Below are positions 25,338 to 33,529 of a DNA stretch of 48,561 bases, piece by piece (the stretch's first letter is position 1; each line of letters starts with the position of its first letter). A program made the position numbers and the translations under genes. The notes below the pieces were generated by a model, which was given only the letters and a program-made list of their open reading frames with translations, searched no databases and was not told where the DNA came from. Origin of the DNA: Actinobacillus sp. (GTDB lineage Bacteria; Pseudomonadota; Gammaproteobacteria; Enterobacterales; Pasteurellaceae); the NCBI GenBank assembly GCA_020026155.1, contig JAHHQX010000015.1:1-48561 (forward strand), given 5' to 3'.

Positions 25338-25366
25338 TTTTGAAAAATGAACTATCTGTTTATAAG
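25338..25366 (+). promoter_or_regulatory. Candidate porin promoter
   Basis: TTTTGA (25338-25343), 17 bp, TATAAG (25361-25366); start near 25373. The CRP site is then centred at about -59, close to a class I position. Confidence 0.5.
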
Positions 25367-25412
25367 TTAGTCATGAAAATTTCATTAAGTAAAAATATAA
25401 AAGGTATGTCGT

Positions 25413-26492
25413 ATGAAAAAAACTCTCATTGCTTTAACAATTGCAACGTTAACGGCCACAGCGGCCAATGCTGCAATTCTTTACCAAAAAGATGGTTCTA
25501 AAGTCAGCCTTTATGGATCTGCTCGTATCTTGTTAGCAAAACAACAAAGTGCACGTACAGACTTATTGAATGACCAATCTCGTTTTTGGTTGAACTTTAG
25601 CCAACAAATTGATGAGGATTATTCTGCTTTTGCGGCAATGCAACTTCGTCCACAAACTAAATATGATGATAATTTCAGTAGTGGTTTTTATACCCACCGT
25701 ATTTATGCAGGGGTTGAAAACCGTAATTGGGGTAAAATCTCTTTTGGTAATCAAAGCACCATTGCAAATAAATTAAAAGTTGCTGATTTTACATATAAAT
25801 TTGGAGGCGTTACTGCAGCCGGTGTGCTGTCTCCAGGAATTGATAAAGACGGTAATTTAGGAACGTATCGCACTTACGGACGTACCCAATATGGTCTTAA
25901 AACAAGTGGTAAAAAAGATATCCATGTTGAAACAGTCGCGTGGAATGGCTTTACTTTTGGTGCTGACTATAGTTTTGCCTCCAATGCCGCGGAGTACATT
26001 ACAAATCAGTATGGTTTAAATACAGCGAATACGAATAATTATGGCTGGCAAACCGGTATTCTCTTTTTCAAGAAATTTGACGATATCCGCGTAAAAGCAA
26101 ATTTAGTTTATGGTTTTAATAAACCGCAATATTATCAAACTGTTCGTAGTATCGGGGCTGCACTAGGATTTGGCATTGGTGCCTTTGATTTTGGTGCGGA
26201 TTATATTCATGACCGCAATCGTTATCAACGCAATGCTGCACACAATTCTCAAACAGCATGGCAATTAGGTGCACGCTATTATGTGACTTATCCATGGGGT
26301 ATTTATACAGCTTATCGTCAAACCAAATTTACCGATAACGTGAAAAATAAAGGTTTCGCGTTTGGTACCGATTATCGCTGGACACGTTATGTGAAAACTT
26401 TCTTAGAATATGCGACCAATAAAGCGCGTGGCGATACACAATATACGAAACGCCAAAATGGCTACTATGCAGGACTTCGCGTTGATTTCTAA
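25413..26492 (+). CDS. General outer-membrane porin (OmpP2/OmpC-like)
   Basis: The 359-residue protein has a cleavable signal peptide (ATAANA, cleavage near residue 20) and a body of alternating aromatic/polar strands typical of a 16-stranded trimeric porin. It begins AILYQKDGSKVSLYGSARI, has the family loop-3 approach NRNWGKISFGNQSTI (about 100-114) and ends with a terminal Phe (YYAGLRVDF), the BAM recognition end. Family role: passive diffusion of small hydrophilic solutes. It resembles Gram-negative porins of Pasteurellaceae, but I cannot say which ortholog. Likely regulated by CRP. Followed by a palindromic element before the convergent clpX. Confidence 0.92.
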   Translation: MKKTLIALTIATLTATAANAAILYQKDGSKVSLYGSARILLAKQQSARTDLLNDQSRFWLNFSQQIDEDYSAFAAMQLRPQTKYDDNFSSGFYTHRIYAGVENRNWGKISFGNQSTIANKLKVADFTYKFGGVTAAGVLSPGIDKDGNLGTYRTYGRTQYGLKTSGKKDIHVETVAWNGFTFGADYSFASNAAEYITNQYGLNTANTNNYGWQTGILFFKKFDDIRVKANLVYGFNKPQYYQTVRSIGAALGFGIGAFDFGADYIHDRNRYQRNAAHNSQTAWQLGARYYVTYPWGIYTAYRQTKFTDNVKNKGFAFGTDYRWTRYVKTFLEYATNKARGDTQYTKRQNGYYAGLRVDF

Positions 26493-26531
26493 AATAAATC
26501 AATTCGTTAAGCGAATACCTTCATGAAAAAA

Positions 26532-26579
26532 GACGCCCCAATTTTCGTATAAATTTTTACGAAAATCGGGGCGTGATTT
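26532..26579. repeat. Dispersed palindromic element, copy 4 (porin/clpX gap)
   Basis: CGCCCCAATTTTCGT pairs with ACGAAAATCGGGGCG (one mismatch) around TATAAATTTTT; the right end is GGCGTGATTT. Convergent genes; a likely bidirectional terminator. Confidence 0.8.
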
Positions 26580-26604
26580 ATTTTTTAAATATAAAGCGTC
26601 GTGT

Positions 26605-27870
26605 TTATTTGTAAGTTAAAACAGGGGCTTTATCTTCGGTAATGCATTCTTCAGTAATGGTTACTTTAGCAAGATTTTCCAATGATGGTAAGTCATACAT
26701 AGTATCAAGCAATAAGCCTTCCATAATAGAACGCAGACCGCGAGCACCCGTTTTACGAGCAAGGGCTTTTTTCGCAATCGCGATCAGTGCCGCATCGGTA
26801 AATTCAAGTTCAACATCTTCTAAACCAAATAGTGCTTGATATTGTTTAGTTAGCGCATTTTTTGGTTCGGTGAGAATCGCGATCAATGCTTTTTCATCTA
26901 ATTCATTAAGTGGTGCGATAACTGGTAAACGACCGATAAATTCAGGAATTAAACCAAATTTCATTAAATCATCGGGCTCAATTTGGCTGAATAATTCGCT
27001 TAAACTCAATTTATTTTCTTCAGTTTTAACCTCTGCATTAAAACCGATACCATTTCCACCTTTGTTGATACGTTTTTCAACGATCTTATCTAGACCCGCA
27101 AATGCGCCACCGCAAATAAAGAGAATATTTGAGGTATCAAGTTGGATCATCTCTTGGCGAGGGTGTTTACGTCCACCTTGTGGTGGGATATTGGCAACGG
27201 TACCTTCTACTAATTTAAGTAAAGCTTGTTGCACCCCTTCACCTGATACATCACGGGTGATAGATGGATTTTCAGATTTACGGGTAATTTTATCGATTTC
27301 ATCGATATAAATAATCCCTTTTTCTGCTTTTTCGGTATCGTAGTCACAGCTTTGGAGAAGTTTCTGTAACACGTTTTCAACGTCTTCACCAACATAGCCT
27401 GCTTCGGTTAATGTCGTCGCATCTGCCATCGCGAAAGGAACATCTAGCATACGAGAAAGGGTTTGAGCGAGTAACGTTTTACCACTACCAGTTGGACCAA
27501 TTAATAAAATGTTACTTTTACCGAGTTCTACATCACTAATATTTTTGCGTGATTGTAAGCGTTTATAGTGATTATAAACCGCAACGGAAAGGACTTTTTT
27601 CGCATAGTCTTGACCGATGACATAATCATCTAAATTTTCACGGATTTCATGCGGTGTTGGTAATTTTTTCGGTTCCATGGTTTCGACTTTGTCGTCTTCA
27701 CTGGTTTCCCAATCATCACCACGACCCTCAGCACGTTCTTCTACAAGAATTTCGTGACAAGCGTCAATACATTCGTTACAAATATAGCCATTTTTCCCAG
27801 CGATGATTTTGGCTACTTCATCTTCACTTCTTCCGCAGAAGGAACAAGTTACATTTTCTTTTTTACTCAT
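26605..27870 (-). CDS. clpX: ATP-dependent Clp protease ATP-binding subunit ClpX
   Basis: The 421-residue AAA+ unfoldase feeds tagged proteins to ClpP. It has an N-terminal zinc-binding domain with four Cys (CSFCG and CNEC, residues about 9-35), Walker A GPTGSGKTLLAQTL (about 118-131), the pore loop GYVGEDVE (about 152-159), Walker B IIYIDEIDKI, an RKH-like pore loop region near GGRKHPRQE, and the IGF loop, here RINKGGNGIGFNAEV, that docks on ClpP. The ATG at 27870 is preferred to a GTG one codon upstream because AAGGA is then optimally spaced. It lies 16 nt after clpP. Confidence 0.97.
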   Translation of the reverse strand: MSKKENVTCSFCGRSEDEVAKIIAGKNGYICNECIDACHEILVEERAEGRGDDWETSEDDKVETMEPKKLPTPHEIRENLDDYVIGQDYAKKVLSVAVYNHYKRLQSRKNISDVELGKSNILLIGPTGSGKTLLAQTLSRMLDVPFAMADATTLTEAGYVGEDVENVLQKLLQSCDYDTEKAEKGIIYIDEIDKITRKSENPSITRDVSGEGVQQALLKLVEGTVANIPPQGGRKHPRQEMIQLDTSNILFICGGAFAGLDKIVEKRINKGGNGIGFNAEVKTEENKLSLSELFSQIEPDDLMKFGLIPEFIGRLPVIAPLNELDEKALIAILTEPKNALTKQYQALFGLEDVELEFTDAALIAIAKKALARKTGARGLRSIMEGLLLDTMYDLPSLENLAKVTITEECITEDKAPVLTYK

Positions 27871-27886
27871 CACTTATCCTTAATTA

Positions 27887-28489
27887 TTATTTTGTTGTTT
27901 TTTCGTCATCACGAGTTACAAGCACTTCGTCAACAAGACCATATGCTTTTGCTTGTTCAGCTGACATAAAATTATCACGATCAGTATCTTTTTCGATAGT
28001 CGCAATATCTTGACCCGTATGGAAAGCTAAGCGTTCATTCAATGTTTGTTTAATTTTTAAAATTTCTTGTGCATGAATTTGAATATCACTTGCTTGACCA
28101 CGGAAACCACCAAGCGGTTGGTGGATCATAACGCGTGCATTAGGTAACGCAAAACGTTTACCTTTCGCACCACCTGCTAAAAGGAATGCACCCATTGAGC
28201 AAGCCTGACCTAAACACACAGTACGAACATCGGGTTTGATAAATTGCATGGTATCGTAAATTGCCATACCTGCAGTTACAGAGCCACCTGGTGAATTAAT
28301 ATAAATACTGATGTCTTTATTTGGGTCTTCGGCTTCAAGGAAAAGGAGCTGAGCCACAATGAGGTTTGCCATTGGATCAGCGACTTCGCCACTTAGAAAA
28401 ATAACACGTTCTTTTAATAAACGTGAATAAATATCGTAAGAACGTTCGCCACGAGACGTTTGTTCTACAACCATAGGAATAACACTCAT
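27887..28489 (-). CDS. clpP: ATP-dependent Clp protease proteolytic subunit ClpP
   Basis: The 200-residue serine peptidase forms the tetradecameric chamber of ClpXP/ClpAP. The catalytic triad is visible: Ser98 in GQACSMGAF, His123 in MIHQPLGG, and Asp172 in TDRDNFMS. The N-terminal loop (MVVEQTSRGERSYDIYSRLL) is typical. It is the first gene of clpP-clpX; tig lies upstream but a terminator-type hairpin separates them. lon, which follows clpX in E. coli, is replaced here by the convergent porin. Confidence 0.97.
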   Translation of the reverse strand: MSVIPMVVEQTSRGERSYDIYSRLLKERVIFLSGEVADPMANLIVAQLLFLEAEDPNKDISIYINSPGGSVTAGMAIYDTMQFIKPDVRTVCLGQACSMGAFLLAGGAKGKRFALPNARVMIHQPLGGFRGQASDIQIHAQEILKIKQTLNERLAFHTGQDIATIEKDTDRDNFMSAEQAKAYGLVDEVLVTRDDEKTTK

Positions 28490-28528
28490 AGTTTCCTCTT
28501 TTTTAAAATTTAAAAATTGTAGATAGTA

Positions 28529-28566
28529 AAAATGCGGTCATTTTGTAACAAAACAACCGCACTTTC
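28529..28566 (-). terminator. Terminator between tig and clpP built on an uptake-sequence pair
   Basis: A long hairpin: AAATGCGGT pairs with ACCGCACTTT (one mismatch) and, inside, TTTTG pairs with CAAAA. On the minus strand it ends in a T run. The right arm holds an exact Hin-type uptake core (28556-28564, minus strand); the left arm is a one-base variant. Confidence 0.8.
28556..28564 (-). other. DNA uptake signal core (Hin type)
   Basis: Exact AAGTGCGGT on the minus strand, inside the tig terminator. Confidence 0.75.
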
Positions 28567-28589
28567 TTTATTTTTTTAGCAAAAAATGA

Positions 28590-29885
28590 TTAAGCTTTTG
28601 GTGCCATTAATTCATCAAATGACATTGCTTTTTCAGATACTTTTGCTTTTTCAAGTAATGCATCGATTGCTTGTTCTTCTAAAACAACGTTGCGTAAGTT
28701 GTTCATTAACTCAGCGTTGCCTTTGTAGTATTCAACAACTTCTGCTGGTTTTTCGTATGCAGATGCCATATCTTCAAGCATTGCAATTACACGAGCTTCG
28801 TCAGCAACAAGTTTGTTTTCAGCCATTAATGCACCAAGTAATAAACCTACTTGAACACGACGTTTTGCTTCACCTTGGAATAATTCTGCTGGTAATTGAG
28901 CAGCTTGTTCTTTTGGCATACCGTAGCGTTGTGCTGCTTGGTTGCGTAATGCTTCAGTTTCTAATTCAACAGCTGATGCTGGAACTTCGATTTCGTTTGC
29001 TTTTAATAAGCCTTCTAATGCTTGTGCTTTAACACGTGCTTTAACTGCATTGTTTAATTCACGTTGCATGTTTTTAACGATTTCAGCGCGAAGGTCAGCT
29101 ACAGTTTTAGTAGTTGGACCAAATTTAGAAACGAATTCATCAGTTAATTCTGGTAATTCCATTTCTTCAACTTTTTTCAAGTTGATTGCGAATACCGCTT
29201 TTTTACCTTTAAGGTTTTCTGCTTGGTAATCTTCTGGGAAAGTTACTTCGATATCGAATTTATCGCCAGCTTTGTGACCAACGATGCCTTCTTCAAAACC
29301 AGGAATCATACGACCTTGACCCATTAATAAAATGAAGTCTTCAGCTTTTCCGCCTTGGAATTCTTCACCGTCAATAGAGCCAGTGAAATCAATAGTTACA
29401 CGGTCGTCAGCTTTTGCTGCGCGATCAACTTCTTTCCAAGTTGCTTGTTGTTTACGAAGAACATCGATCATTTTTTCGATGTCAGCATCAGTAATTTCAA
29501 CAACTGGTTTTTCAACTTCGATAGTATCTAAACCTTTTAATTCAACTTCTGGGTAAACTTCAAAAGTTGCTGTAAATTCAACGTCTTTACCTTCTTCCAT
29601 TTTTTCAACGTTGAAAGTAGGGCGACCCGCTAGGTTCACTTTTTCTTTCATCATTTCTTCAAAGAAAGCGCGTTGTAATAATTCACCTAATACTTCTTGA
29701 CGCACAGATGCACCGTACATTTTTTCTACCATTGCTGGTGGAACTTTACTTTTACGGAAACCATCTACTTTTGCATTTTTTGCAACACGTTTTAATTCTT
29801 CACGAACAGCTTTTTCAAAAGTTTCAGCAGGTACAGTAAGTTGTACGCGGCGTTCTAAACCTTGGGTTGTTTCGATAGATGACAT
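28590..29885 (-). CDS. tig: Trigger factor (ribosome-associated chaperone)
   Basis: The 431-residue protein has the three-domain layout. The N-terminal ribosome-binding domain has the signature GFRKSKVP (about 43-50; family GFRxGKxP). The FKBP-type PPIase domain is at about 150-245 (DDRVTIDFTGSIDGEEFQGG, GFEEGIVGHKAGD), and the C-terminal substrate-binding helical domain follows. It assists folding of nascent chains at the exit tunnel. It is upstream of clpP-clpX in the conserved order but has its own promoter and a terminator. Length is close to E. coli (432). Confidence 0.96.
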   Translation of the reverse strand: MSSIETTQGLERRVQLTVPAETFEKAVREELKRVAKNAKVDGFRKSKVPPAMVEKMYGASVRQEVLGELLQRAFFEEMMKEKVNLAGRPTFNVEKMEEGKDVEFTATFEVYPEVELKGLDTIEVEKPVVEITDADIEKMIDVLRKQQATWKEVDRAAKADDRVTIDFTGSIDGEEFQGGKAEDFILLMGQGRMIPGFEEGIVGHKAGDKFDIEVTFPEDYQAENLKGKKAVFAINLKKVEEMELPELTDEFVSKFGPTTKTVADLRAEIVKNMQRELNNAVKARVKAQALEGLLKANEIEVPASAVELETEALRNQAAQRYGMPKEQAAQLPAELFQGEAKRRVQVGLLLGALMAENKLVADEARVIAMLEDMASAYEKPAEVVEYYKGNAELMNNLRNVVLEEQAIDALLEKAKVSEKAMSFDELMAPKA

Positions 29886-29907
29886 TAGATTACCTCAAAT
29901 TAATTGG

Positions 29908-29924
29908 ATTCGGTCCTGCCGAAT
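29908..29924 (-). other. Small hairpin in the tig 5' leader
   Basis: ATTCGG and CCGAAT pair around a 5-nt loop, about 22 nt before the tig ATG and downstream of its predicted start. Function unknown. Confidence 0.4.
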
Positions 29925-29953
29925 ATATTAGTCACATCTTATAAAGATTTTAG

Positions 29954-29982
29954 ATTATAACGGGCATCACGGCTTACGTCTA
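29954..29982 (-). promoter_or_regulatory. Candidate sigma-70 promoter of tig
   Basis: On the minus strand: TAGACG (29982-29977), a 17-bp spacer and TATAAT (29959-29954). Predicted start near 29947; leader about 60 nt. Confidence 0.6.
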
Positions 29983-30054
29983 TAAAATGCACGGGAAAGC
30001 AATGATATTAGTATTAAAATTGAGCAGAAAATAACAGAATCTTAAAAGGGAAGC

Positions 30055-30093
30055 AACTCGCCGTTTAAAAAATAAAAAGACGGCGAGTTTTTC
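30055..30093. terminator. Stem-loop downstream of the CPA1 antiporter gene
   Basis: AACTCGCCG pairs with CGGCGAGTT. The T tract lies on the plus-strand side, so it is a better terminator for plus-strand transcription than for the antiporter gene ending at 30107. Confidence 0.5.
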
Positions 30094-30106
30094 CGAAAAA
30101 ATTAGG

Positions 30107-31429
30107 TTAATTTGTACGGTATTTTTTACCGTTTAAATTAACGTAACCACGTTCCGCAAGCGTAGATTCTTTTGATTTACGGATCATGGTTTCAATGGTT
30201 GTACCCTGTACTAAAATAGCGAATAACACCACAGCGTAGGTCATAATCACGAGCAAATCGTGTAAGTCCATTCCGATACTTTTCACAAAAATTTGATCGC
30301 TCGGGATTGATAACGCCATTGCAAGAGATAAGCCACCGCGTAAACCACCCCAAGTTAAGATACGGAGAGTATAAGGGTTATAAACGGTAGTACGACGGAA
30401 CCAAATAAAAGGTAAATAAACACTAAAATAACGGCACATTAAGCAAATTGGAATAGCACAAAGAGCGAGTGTTACGCCTTGTGAACTGAAATCAACAAGC
30501 AACATCGCGAAACCGATTAAAAGGAAAAGTAAAGAGTTAAGGAATTGGTCGATCATTTCCCAGAAATGTTCGAAATTGCGTTGATTTTCTTCTTCAATCC
30601 CTGTTAATTTTGACCAGTTACCGATAATAATACCTGACACAACCATAGAAAGTGCGCCCGATACTTCAAGCATATTTGCGAGCATGTACCCAGCAGTAGG
30701 GATCGTTAAAGTCAGAAGGGTTTGCATACTCGCATCCTTCGTATTTTTTATGAATAAATGAACGATAAAACCTAAAATTGCCCCATAAATAATGCCACCG
30801 ATTGCTTCTTTTAAGAATAGAAGGCTAATACCGCTTACAGTAGGCTCTTGACCCCCGAAAGCGACAGCAAAAATAGTTGTGAAGATAACAAGCCCAACCC
30901 CATCATTAAATAATGATTCACCTTCAACTTTCATTGATAATTTTTGTGGTGCTTTTAAATTTTTGATGATTGCAAGGACGGCAATCGGGTCGGTAGGAGA
31001 AACCACTGCGCCAAAAAGGAAACAGTAAACTAGGTTAATATGCCAACCTAAAAGTGATGCAATTCCATATAAAACAAAGCCCACAAATAGCGTAGATGCT
31101 AATGTAGAAAAAAGCGAAAGTGCGGTAATCTCACGCCATTGTGTTTTCATTAGGGGAAGACGAATACTTAATGCGCCCGCGAAAAGCAAAAATCCGAGCA
31201 CGCCATCGATTAAAAATGTTTTAAAATCAATGGTTTCCATCATCTGTTTTGCGACAAGATCAATTTTAAAAAACCCAAAGTGACCCAAAAAAATCAGACC
31301 TAAAGAACACAGCATGGACGTCGCCGTTACTGCGATAGTATATTGCGCTTTTGCACTAATCTTTTTCGTAATGAAACCGATTAAAATAGAAAAAGCGGAA
31401 AGAAAGCAAAGATGCATATAAACTGTCAT
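30107..31429 (-). CDS. CPA1-family Na+(K+)/H+ antiporter
   Basis: The 440-residue protein has about 12 hydrophobic segments and the conserved CPA1 motifs: GAVVSPTDPIAVLAI (about 139-153, TM5 ion-binding region), EGESLFNDGVGLVIF (about 168-182, the ND motif) and LTWGGLRGGLSLAMALSIP (about 373-391). Family role: electroneutral exchange of Na+ or K+ for H+ across the inner membrane, for pH and cation balance. Ion specificity cannot be told from sequence. It lacks the long cytoplasmic C-terminal domain found in some members. It is a single gene, divergent from the YafD-like gene across a 231-bp gap. Confidence 0.88.
   Translation of the reverse strand: MTVYMHLCFLSAFSILIGFITKKISAKAQYTIAVTATSMLCSLGLIFLGHFGFFKIDLVAKQMMETIDFKTFLIDGVLGFLLFAGALSIRLPLMKTQWREITALSLFSTLASTLFVGFVLYGIASLLGWHINLVYCFLFGAVVSPTDPIAVLAIIKNLKAPQKLSMKVEGESLFNDGVGLVIFTTIFAVAFGGQEPTVSGISLLFLKEAIGGIIYGAILGFIVHLFIKNTKDASMQTLLTLTIPTAGYMLANMLEVSGALSMVVSGIIIGNWSKLTGIEEENQRNFEHFWEMIDQFLNSLLFLLIGFAMLLVDFSSQGVTLALCAIPICLMCRYFSVYLPFIWFRRTTVYNPYTLRILTWGGLRGGLSLAMALSIPSDQIFVKSIGMDLHDLLVIMTYAVVLFAILVQGTTIETMIRKSKESTLAERGYVNLNGKKYRTN
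31118..31126 (+). other. DNA uptake signal core (Hin type)
   Basis: Exact AAGTGCGGT, inside the antiporter gene. Confidence 0.75.
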
Positions 31430-31541
31430 GAGTTCTATTCCTTATTATAAAAATTAACAAATCTGCTCATTTTTTATAACGATAGAACATAATAAAAAAT
31501 CAACAGATTCTCGGTAGGAGGCGCCTCTGGCAGTACATCTA

Positions 31542-31616
31542 ATGATTTATTATCTTTCTTTTCTTATTATTTTGTTATTTTCCAATCTCAAAAGATTGGT
31601 TGCTAAGTATAAGTAA
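31542..31616 (+). CDS. Possible 24-residue hydrophobic peptide
   Basis: ATG at 31542 opens 24 codons: MIYYLSFLIILLFSNLKRLV and four more residues ending in Lys. This is one hydrophobic helix with a basic tail. A strong AGGAGG lies at 31516-31521, too far from this ATG (20 nt) but well placed for an in-frame CTG at 31527. A 7-bp hairpin (CCAATCT/AGATTGG) lies inside the frame, and a weak stem with a T run follows at 31618-31645. It could be a small membrane peptide of the type I toxin kind or chance. Confidence 0.25.
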   Translation: MIYYLSFLIILLFSNLKRLVAKYK

Positions 31617-31660
31617 AATGCTAAACTTTTCCAAAGCATATTTTTATTTATTTTGCGATT

Positions 31661-32533
31661 GTGAGAAAATTTAGAAAGTACATTATTTTATTCTGCTTTA
31701 TAATAAGCGTGCTATTTCTTTATGTAGGTCATAACATCATGATTTATATACAACCGAAAATCACATTTATTTCGCCTTATGCGTCGCCAGAACCCTTTAT
31801 TGCTCATCCGATGTTGCAATGTTTTAAGCAAGAGCGGAGCGTACCGCGTATTGTTCAAAATCGGGTAAAACTGGTTGTCTGGAATTTACATAAAGGTGAG
31901 GATAACGGTTGGGAGCAAGCATTAAGTCATTACGCAAAAGATAAAGATTTTATTTTGCTTCAAGAAGCGAGCCGCACTATTGAAACTCAAACTCACTTAC
32001 CACAAGATTTCCCTTCTCGCCTTTACGTTTCTTCCTTCGCTTATCGTGGAAAAGAATCTGGCGTGGCGATGTTGAGCCAATATATTCCACAAATATATTG
32101 TGTTGGAACGGGAAAAGAGCCTTGGATCCGTATCCCTAAGGTTGGCATGGCAATGTTATTTCCATTGCAAGATGGAACCTCTCTTTTAATGATAAATATT
32201 CATCTCGTTAACTTCGAGTTAAATACTACTTATTACAAGCAGCAGATTAATCAGATGTTCGATCTTATTAAAAGCCATACTGGTCCTGTTATTTTTGCGG
32301 GGGATTTGAATGCCTGGAGCAAAGCGCGTTATCAGTTTCTAAAAACATTAGCGCAAAAATATCAACTTCAAGAGGTGCATTTTAATCCAGATTACCGCTT
32401 ACGATTTATGCGTAAACCACTCGATTTTGTATTTATCCGCGGTTTACAAGTCATCTCTGCTACAACCGATAAAACAGAAAGTTCCGATCACAATCCTCTT
32501 TTACTGGATCTTGAATTTATTCCTCAAGAATAA
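31661..32533 (+). CDS. YafD-like endonuclease/exonuclease/phosphatase family protein (UPF0294)
   Basis: The 290-residue protein has one N-terminal membrane helix (about 7-30) and an EEP domain with family motifs: LVVWNLHKGE (about 70), FILLQEAS with the metal-binding Glu (about 97), MINIHLVNF, VIFAGDLNAWSKAR (about 206), RKPLDFVFIRGL and SSDHNPLLLDLE. It aligns with E. coli YafD along its length apart from the N terminus. The start is a GTG at 31661, chosen because the helix needs it; no good ribosome site is visible, so the start is uncertain. Substrate is unknown. The EEP domain may sit in the periplasm or the cytoplasm. Confidence 0.85.
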   Translation: MRKFRKYIILFCFIISVLFLYVGHNIMIYIQPKITFISPYASPEPFIAHPMLQCFKQERSVPRIVQNRVKLVVWNLHKGEDNGWEQALSHYAKDKDFILLQEASRTIETQTHLPQDFPSRLYVSSFAYRGKESGVAMLSQYIPQIYCVGTGKEPWIRIPKVGMAMLFPLQDGTSLLMINIHLVNFELNTTYYKQQINQMFDLIKSHTGPVIFAGDLNAWSKARYQFLKTLAQKYQLQEVHFNPDYRLRFMRKPLDFVFIRGLQVISATTDKTESSDHNPLLLDLEFIPQE

Positions 32534-32562
32534 CGCATAACTTTTTATGAAAAAGTGGGCGT
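32533..32562. repeat. Dispersed palindromic element, copy 5 (degenerate, yafD-like/HAD gap)
   Basis: ACGC, then ACTTTTT, pair with AAAAAGT and GGGCGT around a short loop containing TATG. Shorter and less regular than the others; membership is probable. It starts in the stop codon of the YafD-like gene. Confidence 0.5.
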
Positions 32563-32684
32563 ATTTATAATTATTTATATATTTTTTTATATTAATTCAC
32601 TTGTTGATTGAAAAAAAAACAGTAAATGGTAGATTTTTGTCCATTCTTCAATAATGAAGAATATAATAAAAATGATGGAGTTAT

Positions 32685-33359
32685 ATGATGAATAAAAATG
32701 AAAAAATCATAATGGAAGTCGATGCCGTGTTATTTGATATGGATGGTACTTTGATTGATTCAAGCGCTGCTTGTGCAAGGATTTGGGGGCGCTGGGCGGA
32801 TCATTATGGATTAGAGCGAGAAAGTGTCATTCATCAATCACATGGGCGTAGACCAGAAGATACAGCCCGTGGTGTTTTAGGCGATGATGCTGATATTGCA
32901 AAAGCGGTCGAACTTTTTACCATAGAAGAAGCGAAAGAAACAGATGTAAAAACTATCCCAGGAGCGGCTGAAGTATTAAATAGCCTTCCTACTAATAAAT
33001 GGGCGATTGTGACCTCATCGACTGAAAATATTGCACGTGATCGGTTGCAGTATTGCCACCTTCCATTGCCGAATGCGTTGATCACTGCTGAAAAAGTTAA
33101 AAATGGGAAGCCACATCCCGAAGGATATTTGATGGCGGCTAAATTACTCAATGCAGATATCAAAAATTGCGTAGTTATTGAAGATGCACCAGGTGGTATT
33201 GAGGCAGGGCATAATGCTGGAGCAAGAGTACTCGCATTAGCAACAACATACTCTAACGAGAAATTCCCTAATGAAATCGTCTTGAAAGATCTTAAGGCGA
33301 TTAATGTTTCAGTTAAGAACGGGAAAATTATTTTAAGTGTTACGCCGATTAATGGATAA
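32685..33359 (+). CDS. HAD-superfamily (subfamily IA) sugar phosphatase
   Basis: The 224-residue protein has the HAD motifs: motif I VLFDMDGTLIDS (about 15-26, nucleophile Asp and acid/base Asp), motif II WAIVTSST (about 106), motif III Lys in NGKPHPEGYL (about 146) and motif IV VIEDAPGGIEAG (about 166). The cap domain is the helical C1 type. It most resembles the YfbT/DOG-phosphatase group, which act on small phosphosugars; the true substrate is unknown. GGAG lies just before two adjacent ATG codons (32685 and 32688), so either may start. Followed by a terminator at 33382-33420. Confidence 0.85.
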   Translation: MMNKNEKIIMEVDAVLFDMDGTLIDSSAACARIWGRWADHYGLERESVIHQSHGRRPEDTARGVLGDDADIAKAVELFTIEEAKETDVKTIPGAAEVLNSLPTNKWAIVTSSTENIARDRLQYCHLPLPNALITAEKVKNGKPHPEGYLMAAKLLNADIKNCVVIEDAPGGIEAGHNAGARVLALATTYSNEKFPNEIVLKDLKAINVSVKNGKIILSVTPING

Positions 33360-33381
33360 GAGTTTAGAGTGAAGAATAACG

Positions 33382-33420
33382 AATAGAGCAAATATTTCTT
33401 AAAAATTCGCTCTATTTTTA
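33382..33420 (+). terminator. Intrinsic terminator after the HAD gene
   Basis: AATAGAGC (33382-33389) pairs with GCTCTATT (33409-33416), followed by T residues. Confidence 0.75.
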
Positions 33421-33529
33421 TGCGTTTTACTGTATTAGAATGCGCTAAGTAAAATATAAAAATCGTTTTATTACTCTCGTCAACAACAGTGCTAGCATTT
33501 TTGTTGATCTTGTAAGAAAGGAGCATTCT

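Noticed and set aside
28590..29032. Plus-strand Leu/Gln-rich frame opposite tig
   Set aside because: Shadow of the Glu/Lys/Ala-rich helical domain of trigger factor.
32834..33526. 230-codon minus-strand frame overlapping the HAD phosphatase gene
   Set aside because: Antisense to a gene with all HAD motifs; no domain is recognisable on the minus strand.
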